Positions 58,392 to 64,000 of a DNA stretch of 64,000 nucleotides are shown one piece after another. Below the pieces are notes generated by a model. It was not told where the DNA came from and ran no database searches. It saw only the letters and a program-made list of their open reading frames with translations. This DNA comes from Deinococcus depolymerans (lineage in GTDB: Bacteria; Deinococcota; Deinococci; Deinococcales; Deinococcaceae), in assembly GCF_039522025.1 (NCBI RefSeq), contig NZ_BAAADB010000014.1, positions 62,001 through 126,000 on the forward strand. The letters are read 5' to 3'. The translations under genes were made by a program, and so were the position numbers. Position 1 is the first letter of the stretch. Every line of letters starts with the position of its first letter.

Positions 58392-60386
58392 ATGAATGAC
58401 CACCCGTCACCCGCCACCAGAAGTCTCGACCGGTCCCTCCGGCTGCGGCGCCCGGCCGGCCATGAGAGCGGCATGACCACCATCGTGACCGTCCTGGGCG
58501 GCTGCCTGGTGATCGCGGTGGTGCTGTCCATGACGGCGACCGTCACGCTGAACAGTCAGCGCAACACCAACGACAACCGCCTCAGCCTGGAAGCGCAGTA
58601 CGCGGCCGAATCCGCCCTGGCCCGCGCGCAGGCGCAGGTGGACCTGTACGCCCGCTCGCTGAACAGCATCGTCATTCCGCAGGGCACCCAGCAGAGCAGC
58701 ATCCTGAACCAGCTGGGCGCGGTGTGCGGCCTGGCCAGCGCCGTCACGCTGCCGCTGAACATTTTCACGCTGCCAGTCGCCGGGCAGAAACTGTGCGACA
58801 TCCCGCGTCTGAGCGGCAGCGCCCTGGACAACCAGCTGACCTTCTTCCGCAACAACGTCGCCAAGCCGGCCAGCATGAGCGACGACGCCTGGAAAGCCTA
58901 CTGGCGCAACATGTTCAGCGGCAAGGACGCCGTGCTGCTCAGCAAGACCACCGCCACCCCCAGCACCGCCACCGGCACCCTGAACACCGAGGTGAAGGGC
59001 GGACTGACCCTGACCGAGGTTCGCGTCTACCCGGACAACACCCTGCGGGTCCTGCTCAAATCCAACCCGGTGATCTCCAGCACCACGCTCGAAAGTGGCG
59101 GCCAGGTTGTCGCGCAGCGCACCTACTCGGCCGGCAGCCTGCAGGACCGCGAGATCAGGGTCTCACAGCCTCCCTTCTCCGAGTACCAGTACTTCGTCAA
59201 CCGCCGCACCCTGCCCACCGGGGGTCGCCTCGTCTTCTGGGACGAGGACACCTTCGAGGGCCGGGTTCACGCCAACGGCGCCCAGGGGAGCACCGCTCCG
59301 CTCTTCTATGCCGCCGCTGCCAACACAGGCCCGCGCTTCCTCGGGAAGTACACCGCGACCTCCCCCACCCTGGAATACTCCACGACCAACAAACCCTCGG
59401 CCAGCACCATGTTCAAGGGGGGGTATCAGCTCGGGGTCCCCTCGGTCGCCCTGCCCAGCAACGCGAACGACCAGCGCCTCGCGGCGGCCGGAGTACAGGC
59501 TGGCGAGTGCACGACCACGACTGCCCTGTGCTTGACGGCTAAATTCGGCGCGGCCAGCGCGACCACGAACGGCGTGTACTTCAGTTCCGGCACCGCCACC
59601 GCCAGCAACACCGGCAGCGGCTTCGGCAGCAACGGCACCGGCGGCATCTACGTGAAGGGCAACGTGGACGACCTCAAACTCTCCAAGAACGGCAACTTCC
59701 AGCGGATCGAGATCGTTCAGGGCAGCAAAACCACGGTGTTCGAGCAGACCAGCTCCACGGCCTGGACCGTCAGGGAAAACGGCGTCGTCAAGAAGACCAT
59801 GACCAACAGCACGTTCAACGGGATGGTCTTCGTGGACGGGGCCATCGGTGACCAGAACACCAAGGGCAGCAAGGGCCTGCGCGGTGATGGCACGGACACC
59901 CCGGACGTCGCGGCGGAATCCCAGCTGACCGTGGCCGCCGCGGGCGACATCTTCATCAAGGACAACCTGACCTACACCGACAACGCCAAGGACAAACCGG
60001 ACTCCAGCAACGTGCTCGGCGTGTACTCCGAGGGGGGCAACATCAAGGTGAACGGCCCGGCCAACCAGGACATCACCATCGACGGCACCCTGATGGCGAG
60101 CGCCACCGGCAAGGGCTTCGGCACGGTCGATTACACCACCCTGCGCACCACCGGCACCACCACTCCCAAGATCAACCTGACCGGCGGCATCATCGAGGAG
60201 CAGTCGCAGGGTGTCGGTCAGGTCGGCACGCCCGGGCGCGGCTACTCCCGCAACTTCAAGTGGGATGACCGCCTGGGCAAGGGGCTCACGCCTCCCTTCT
60301 TCCCCACCCAGGGGCAGTACGAGGCGACGCCCAACTTCGCCAGACTCAGTGACCCGCAGAACTTCCGCGCCGAGAAAGACCAATGA
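58392..60386 (+). CDS. PilX-like pilus-associated protein
   Basis: The 664-residue protein has one N-terminal membrane helix (GMTTIVTVLGGCLVIAVVLSMTATVTLN, about residues 27-54) followed by SLEAQYAAESALARAQAQ, the layout of PilX/PulK-type minor pilins that lack a clear prepilin cleavage site. A Thr/Ser/Gly-rich extracellular domain follows, with GGRLVFWDEDTFEGRVHANG and repeated short beta strands. These resemble the DUF4900-type proteins found next to deinococcal pilins. The start at 58392 has GAAGG just upstream. It overlaps the next pseudopilin gene by 4 nt. Confidence 0.82.
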   Translation: MNDHPSPATRSLDRSLRLRRPAGHESGMTTIVTVLGGCLVIAVVLSMTATVTLNSQRNTNDNRLSLEAQYAAESALARAQAQVDLYARSLNSIVIPQGTQQSSILNQLGAVCGLASAVTLPLNIFTLPVAGQKLCDIPRLSGSALDNQLTFFRNNVAKPASMSDDAWKAYWRNMFSGKDAVLLSKTTATPSTATGTLNTEVKGGLTLTEVRVYPDNTLRVLLKSNPVISSTTLESGGQVVAQRTYSAGSLQDREIRVSQPPFSEYQYFVNRRTLPTGGRLVFWDEDTFEGRVHANGAQGSTAPLFYAAAANTGPRFLGKYTATSPTLEYSTTNKPSASTMFKGGYQLGVPSVALPSNANDQRLAAAGVQAGECTTTTALCLTAKFGAASATTNGVYFSSGTATASNTGSGFGSNGTGGIYVKGNVDDLKLSKNGNFQRIEIVQGSKTTVFEQTSSTAWTVRENGVVKKTMTNSTFNGMVFVDGAIGDQNTKGSKGLRGDGTDTPDVAAESQLTVAAAGDIFIKDNLTYTDNAKDKPDSSNVLGVYSEGGNIKVNGPANQDITIDGTLMASATGKGFGTVDYTTLRTTGTTTPKINLTGGIIEEQSQGVGQVGTPGRGYSRNFKWDDRLGKGLTPPFFPTQGQYEATPNFARLSDPQNFRAEKDQ

Positions 60387-60844
60387 ACCGGGCGGCTGCC
60401 ACGCGACCGGCGCACACCCAGGGATTCACGCTGATCGAGATCCTGATCGTGATCGCTGTCCTCGGAATCGCGCTCGCCATCGCCGGGAACAGCCTGCTGG
60501 GATACCTGCAGTCGCAACAGATGCAGGAAGGAGCCAGACAGGTCGCCGGGGACATCGAACGGGTGCGCAGCGGCGCCATGCGGTACAACAAGGACGCCAC
60601 CTTCGAGGTCATCAGCAGCACGTCGTACCGGATGACGGTGAACGACGTCGCGGAAACGGTCACGTTACCGTACGGGTTGCAGGTCACCAGCACGCCCGCG
60701 AACGTCAAGTTGACCTACAGCGCCCCGTACAGTGAACTGAGCGGCGCGGCCGCCACCATCGTTGTGAAACGGTCCAGCGGTACGACACAGAAGACACTCC
60801 GCACGGTCGGCGTGACGGGAAAGGTGGTTCAGGATGGATCGTAA
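60383..60844 (+). CDS. GspH/FimT-type minor pseudopilin
   Basis: The 153-residue protein has the type III prepilin signal QGFTLIEILIVIAVLGIALAIAGNSLLGYLQ, with cleavage between G and F and Glu at +5 for methylation. LQSQQMQEGARQVAGDIERVRSGAM follows, as in GspH/FimT. A small beta domain completes it. It is the second gene of a four-gene cassette, overlapping both neighbours, and is likely part of the pilus tip or initiation complex. Confidence 0.92.
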   Translation: MNRAAATRPAHTQGFTLIEILIVIAVLGIALAIAGNSLLGYLQSQQMQEGARQVAGDIERVRSGAMRYNKDATFEVISSTSYRMTVNDVAETVTLPYGLQVTSTPANVKLTYSAPYSELSGAAATIVVKRSSGTTQKTLRTVGVTGKVVQDGS

Positions 60845-61304
60845 GACACAGGGATTCACGCTGCTCGAGGTGCTGATCTCCATCGCCCTGCTCGCGATCG
60901 TGCTGGCCATGGTGAGCGCCTCCCTGACCGGTCTGTTCCGGTCCAACCGGCAGAGCGAGCAGCGGCAGAACAACACGGTCCGCGTACAGGAACTGGTTGA
61001 GGACCTGCGGCGTCACTGGCTGGACCCCGCGGCCATGACCTCGCCCGCCGGGACCCGGGGGGATTACCGCCTGGCCCGCTCGTGCACCGAGAGCTTCCCC
61101 GTACCCACCGACATGACGGTGACCGTCTGGGACGTCACGCCAAACCCGGACGGAACGTTCACCGTCAGCAGCAGTTACGGCCTGAACACCAACTGCTCGG
61201 CGGCCACGGAGCGGCCGGCGAACAGTGTCCGGCGGGTCCGGGTACAGTCGGGCAGCGCCAATGGGCCGGCAGCCGAGCTGACCTTCGAGATCTACGGAGG
61301 CTGA
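60834..61304 (+). CDS. PilV-like minor pseudopilin
   Basis: The 156-residue protein starts MDRKTQGFTLLEVLISIALLAIVLAMVSASLTGLF, a type III prepilin signal with Glu at +5. The remaining beta-rich domain has two cysteines (SCTES and NTNCSAA) that may form a disulfide. It overlaps the preceding gene by 11 bp and ends 1 bp before the next, so translation is coupled. Similarity is to PilV/GspI-type pilins by position and length. Confidence 0.88.
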   Translation: MDRKTQGFTLLEVLISIALLAIVLAMVSASLTGLFRSNRQSEQRQNNTVRVQELVEDLRRHWLDPAAMTSPAGTRGDYRLARSCTESFPVPTDMTVTVWDVTPNPDGTFTVSSSYGLNTNCSAATERPANSVRRVRVQSGSANGPAAELTFEIYGG

Positions 61305-61305
61305 T

Positions 61306-62016
61306 GTGAAACCCACTGCCGGACTGACCCTGATTGAAATCCTGATCGCGCTGGCCCTCTCGCTGCTGGTCCTGAGCGCCGCGTACGCCCTGACGACCAG
61401 CACGGCGCAGGCCAACGCGGTCCTGACCACGCGGTCCCAGCTGACCTCGGAGGCGACGGTGGCCAGCAGCCTGCTGAGCGCCCGCCTGCGTGAGGCCTGC
61501 GCCGTGTTCCCGCAGAACACGGCGGTTACCCTGCCTGCGGGCGTAGCCGGCACCAAGAATGCGGCGAACACGACCGTCTGGCGGGTGGGCACCGATCCCT
61601 TCGTTGCGTTCGTCGTGCCGGCCAGTACGGTATCGGGCAGCACTCCCATGCTGTACGCCTACTACCTGCTGAGCCGCGCCCGGTACAACGAGCAGATGCC
61701 GGACACCCAGGACATCCCGGCCAACAGCGCCGAAACGTCCCAGGTGCTGATGGAATTCGAGGTGCCGGTCACGGCGGCAGCCTGCACGGCACCGCTGACC
61801 GTGGCAGTCGCGCCGGCAACGAACGCACAGGCGCTGCTGCTGGCCGAGTACGTGCGCACCCCGACGACTGCCGAACCCCTGTTCACCTCCGAGTCCGATC
61901 AGGCGATCACGTACCGCCTGCGCTTCCAGAAGGCGTCCGGCAGTTCCGTCACGGTGCTGCCCATCCTGTCCCAGACGCCGATCCGGGCATCAATCGTCGG
62001 CCGCAACGTTCGCTGA
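61306..62016 (+). CDS. PilW-like minor pseudopilin
   Basis: The 236-residue protein begins MKPTAGLTLIEILIALALSLLVLSAAYALTTSTAQ, a prepilin signal in which the usual F at +1 is L (G-L cleavage). The larger globular part fits PilW/GspJ-type proteins and has cysteines in EACAVFP and AAACTAPL. It starts with GTG at 61306 one base after the previous stop. It ends the pseudopilin operon; a hairpin follows at 62064-62095. Confidence 0.88.
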   Translation: MKPTAGLTLIEILIALALSLLVLSAAYALTTSTAQANAVLTTRSQLTSEATVASSLLSARLREACAVFPQNTAVTLPAGVAGTKNAANTTVWRVGTDPFVAFVVPASTVSGSTPMLYAYYLLSRARYNEQMPDTQDIPANSAETSQVLMEFEVPVTAAACTAPLTVAVAPATNAQALLLAEYVRTPTTAEPLFTSESDQAITYRLRFQKASGSSVTVLPILSQTPIRASIVGRNVR

Positions 62017-62063
62017 GCCTTCCCGCTGCGATTCCGCACAGCCTCCGTACAGCCTCCGTACAG

Positions 62064-62095
62064 GCGGCCCTCCGACAACACACTCGGAGGGCCGC
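62064..62095 (+). terminator. Hairpin terminator after pseudopilin operon
   Basis: GCGGCCCTCCGA (62064-62075) and TCGGAGGGCCGC (62084-62095) form a perfect 12-bp stem with an 8-nt loop, 47 bp after the PilW-like stop. There is no T-run. Just before it, AGCCTCCGTAC is directly repeated. Confidence 0.75.
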
Positions 62096-62112
62096 TGCTC
62101 CGTCGCGTCTGA

Positions 62113-62240
62113 TACGGACTGCCGTTTGTTTCGTTCACGGAACACCACCGATCTGTTAACTCCACGTCCGGAACCCGCCCGGCTCCTGCTCGCCTCGCTC
62201 GGATTGAACGGCTTTGTCAGCCATTCAATCGGAGTCCGTA
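62113..62240. repeat. Family A MITE-like element, copy A6
   Basis: This 128-bp copy is in the A2 orientation: TACGGACTGCCGTTTGTTTCG to CAATCGGAGTCCGTA. TGA flanks both sides (62110-62112 and 62241-62243). The stem near its left end is no longer complementary (CGTTCACGG against CCGATCTG), so this copy is partly decayed. It lies 95 bp past the PilW-like stop. Confidence 0.87.
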
Positions 62241-62243
62241 TGA

Positions 62244-62378
62244 TCCGGACTGCCGTTTGTTTCGCCGACACTCCGGAACTTCACCGGATGGCCAGCTCCA
62301 CGTCCGGAGGGGCGTTTCTCTCCTTCTCTGCGGCGCAGCTCTCCGAGTCGCATCCGCTCGGACCCAGCGGGCTTTGCC
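62244..62378. repeat. Family A element, copy A7, truncated
   Basis: It begins TCCGGACTGCCGTTTGTTTCGCC right after the TGA that closes A6, keeps CTCCACGTCCGGAG and the CCGAGTCGCATCCGCTCGGA region, and breaks off before the second terminus. A6 and A7 are head-to-tail around a shared TGA. Confidence 0.78.
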
Positions 62379-62429
62379 TTTCAGGATTCACCCCACTTTG
62401 TTTTTCACTGTGGGCGGTAGAGTGTGGGG

Positions 62430-63335
62430 GTGACTTGGCTGAAGCCGGTGGATGTGGGTCGTGACGCGCAGTCGGCGTACGGTGAGTTCTTGCGGGATCT
62501 GGAGGCGCGCCTGTCGGATCCGGGAACGGACCGGTTCGTGCTGGCGCGTGAGGTGCTGGCCGAGGCGATGTATGGCCGGCCCTACGCGGCGCTGCTGGCG
62601 GACGCGCCGCTGGCGGCCCTGAACCTGGACGCGCGGAACGTGACGTTCGAGGCGGAGTACTACCTGGCGACGGACGCGGCGCAGTTTGAGCGGGTCAAGC
62701 CGCTGCTGTGGCTGTGGAAGAACCTGGACCTGACGCCGGTGGGGCAGAATCCGGTGCTGGGCATTCCGGTGCGGCGGGTGCTGGCGGAGCGGATCTTCCG
62801 GCGGGTGGGGCGGGATTTCAAGTGCTGGCAGAACGTGGAGTTCAGCGTGGGGTACAACATGGAGGTCGGGGATGACGTGGTCGTTCACCGGCATGTGCTG
62901 CTGGATGACATCGGCGGGATCGAGCTGCACGACCGGGCGAGCATCAGTGATTACGTGAACGTGTACAGCCACACGCACAGCGTGCTGGACGGCCCGGACG
63001 TGACGTTGCGGCGCACGGTGATCGGGCGGGGAGCGCGGATCACGTACCATTCGACGGTTCTGGCGGGCAGCGTGGTCAGTGATGACGCGATGCTGGCGAC
63101 GCACGCGCTGCTGCGCAGTGATATTCCGCCGCATGGGATTGCGATGGGGGTGCCGGCGCGCACGACGCGGTTCAAGGTGCGGGGGCCGCAGGAGGTGCTG
63201 GTGGATTCGCGGTCGTTCGTGCGGGCGCCGGACCGGAAGGCGAACCCGGAGTTCCCGGAGCCCACGCCGAATCAGACGCGGGTGGCGTCCGAGGATGAGG
63301 TGGCGGGACGCCGCGTGGTGACCGGGGAACGCTGA
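62430..63335 (+). CDS. Left-handed beta-helix acyltransferase
   Basis: The 301-residue protein has an N-terminal helical part and a C-terminal hexapeptide-repeat beta-helix (about residues 130-235): FSVGYNMEVGDDVVVHRHVLLDDIGGIELHDRASISDYVNVYSHTHSVLDG, with TVIGRGARITYHSTVLAGSVVSDDAMLATHALL and GIAMGVPARTTRFK. The catalytic His of the maltose/galactoside O-acetyltransferase group is in YSHTHS. The acceptor is unknown. I use the GTG at 62430, 6 nt after TAGAGT; an in-frame GTG 6 nt earlier abuts that box. Confidence 0.88.
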   Translation: MTWLKPVDVGRDAQSAYGEFLRDLEARLSDPGTDRFVLAREVLAEAMYGRPYAALLADAPLAALNLDARNVTFEAEYYLATDAAQFERVKPLLWLWKNLDLTPVGQNPVLGIPVRRVLAERIFRRVGRDFKCWQNVEFSVGYNMEVGDDVVVHRHVLLDDIGGIELHDRASISDYVNVYSHTHSVLDGPDVTLRRTVIGRGARITYHSTVLAGSVVSDDAMLATHALLRSDIPPHGIAMGVPARTTRFKVRGPQEVLVDSRSFVRAPDRKANPEFPEPTPNQTRVASEDEVAGRRVVTGER

Positions 63336-63352
63336 GCGGGTCGTCGTGAACG

Positions 63353-63389
63353 GAGCGGGCCGCCGGCATTCCTGACCGGCGGCCCGCTC
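63353..63389 (+). terminator. Hairpin terminator after acyltransferase gene
   Basis: GAGCGGGCCGCCGG (63353-63366) pairs perfectly with CCGGCGGCCCGCTC (63376-63389), a 14-bp stem with a 9-nt loop, 17 bp after the stop codon. A TCT follows but no long T-run. Confidence 0.8.
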
Positions 63390-63447
63390 TCTGCTGGTGG
63401 TTACAGCAGTTCTCCGGATGGCGGCATTCGGAACAGCTGACGTCTGG

Positions 63448-63600
63448 TACGGGTTCCGTTTGTTTCGCCGACAATCCGGAAGTTCACCGGACTGCCAGCT
63501 CCACGTCCGGAACCCGCCCGGCTCCTCCTCTGCGGAGCAGCTCTACGAGTCGCATCCGCTCGGATTGAACGGCTTACAAAGCCATTCAATCGGAGTCCGT
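63448..63600. repeat. Family A MITE-like element, copy A8
   Basis: This 153-bp copy runs TACGGGTTCCGTTTGTTTCGCC to CAATCGGAGTCCGT, in the A2 orientation. TGG lies on the left; on the right the last bases and duplication are replaced by family B repeat B2, which starts immediately. The terminal hairpin (TTGAACGGCTTAC / ACAAAGCCATTCAA) is intact. Confidence 0.85.
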
Positions 63601-63726
63601 CCGATGCCTCCATTCTCTGCTTCGCCGCTGTTCCCGTCCGTCCGGCCCGTCAGCATTCCCCCGCTCTCCTGCGGAGCGTTCCAGGTCCGCTCGGCCAGAC
63701 AGACTGCATCTTCATGGCAACTGCTC
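63599..63726. repeat. Family B 128-bp repeat, copy B2
   Basis: GTCCGATGCCTCCATTCTC to ATGGCAACTGCTC matches B1 (9255-9382) along its length with substitutions but the same length. It is fused to A8 on the left and ends on the first base of the stop codon complement of the MBL-fold gene on the right. Confidence 0.75.
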
Positions 63727-64000
63727 TACAGCGTGGTGTGTTCACCCGGCGCCAGGATGCGGATGTCCACGCCGCGCGCCTGTCCCTCGCGCTGGAAGAC
63801 GGCAGGGTCGCCGGTCAGGGGCGGGAAGGTGCCGTAGTGCATGGGGATGGCGACGCGGGGGCGCAGCAGGTCGAGGGTGCGGGCGGCTTCCTCGGGGCCC
63901 ATGGTGTAGTGGTCGCCGATGGGCAGGATGGCGGCGTCGAGGCCGCGGTCCCCGATGAGCTTCATGTCGCTGAAGAGGTTGGTGTCGCCGGCGTGGTACA
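63726..64000 (-). CDS. UPF0173-type metallo-beta-lactamase-fold hydrolase, N terminus cut off
   Basis: The C-terminal 90 or so codons are present; the frame is open to the right window edge. It reads YHAGDTNLFSDMKLIGDRGLDAAILPIGDHYTMGPEEAARTLDLLRPRVAIPMHYGTFPPLTGDPAVF. The metal-binding Asp in HAGDTNLF, His in GDHYTMG and His in PMHYGTF match the UPF0173/YtkL-type MBL hydrolases. Its substrate is unknown. The TAG stop touches family B repeat B2. Confidence 0.88.
   Translation of the reverse strand, partial: YHAGDTNLFSDMKLIGDRGLDAAILPIGDHYTMGPEEAARTLDLLRPRVAIPMHYGTFPPLTGDPAVFQREGQARGVDIRILAPGEHTTL

Overview
The window (about 70% G+C by eye, dense, short gaps, genes on both strands) is chromosomal DNA from a Deinococcus species. 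Supporting evidence: the cinA-ligT-recA operon, an OmpR-type regulator beside RNase J (the order I recall for drrA/rnj in D. radiodurans), a three-N-domain PilB as in Thermus/Deinococcus, an LptD-like protein, a PaaR-type operator, and many promoters in which a TANNNT box lies only 5-7 nt before the start codon, the leaderless pattern described for Deinococcus. Protein calls come from motif recognition, not database searches.

Layout. 1-4.7 kb: edge of an Imm8 immunity gene, methionine aminopeptidase, and a phenylacetyl-CoA epoxidase operon paaABCD plus a coupled unknown gene. 4.8-11.7 kb: secreted and lipoprotein genes, RidA, aldo/keto reductase, DegV, a one-chain MNT-HEPN protein divergent from acpS. 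11.8-24.2 kb: rRNA/tRNA uracil methyltransferase, arginine decarboxylase, tRNA-Asp, a diguanylate cyclase, a beta-lactamase-fold protein, a lipoprotein, an overlapping lptD-spoIID pair, an FAD oxidoreductase. 24.3-29.9 kb: ilvA behind a leader-peptide/terminator region, a copper-storage protein, then cinA-ligT-recA. 30-35 kb: birA-bioY, Fur/PerR, MarC, HNH and HD proteins. 35-40.6 kb: a three-gene signalling operon divergent from RNase J. 41-45.4 kb: clpP-clpX-lon. 45.5-50.8 kb: M42 peptidase with a degenerate isochorismatase-like partner, quinone oxidoreductase with HxlR regulator, fabI, pgeF-yqeG. 51-62 kb: pilB-pilT, cytochrome c, IclR regulator, dynamin-like GTPase, and a minor-pseudopilin operon. 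62.4-64 kb: acyltransferase and the edge of an MBL-fold hydrolase.

The most notable unexplained structure is a MITE-like repeat of up to about 156 bp (family A; several near-complete copies plus fragments). It has TACGGACTCCG inverted ends, and five copies carry an exact 3-bp TGA/TCA direct repeat on both sides. Several copies sit exactly in the TGA stop codon of a gene, so the target duplication rebuilds the stop. One internal stem shows compensatory base changes between copies. A second repeat (family B, 128 bp) occurs twice. Other points of interest are the MNT-HEPN fusion with a palindromic back-to-back leaderless promoter, the possible ilvA attenuator, the birA dyad, and the catalytically degenerate isochorismatase-like protein coupled to an M42 peptidase.
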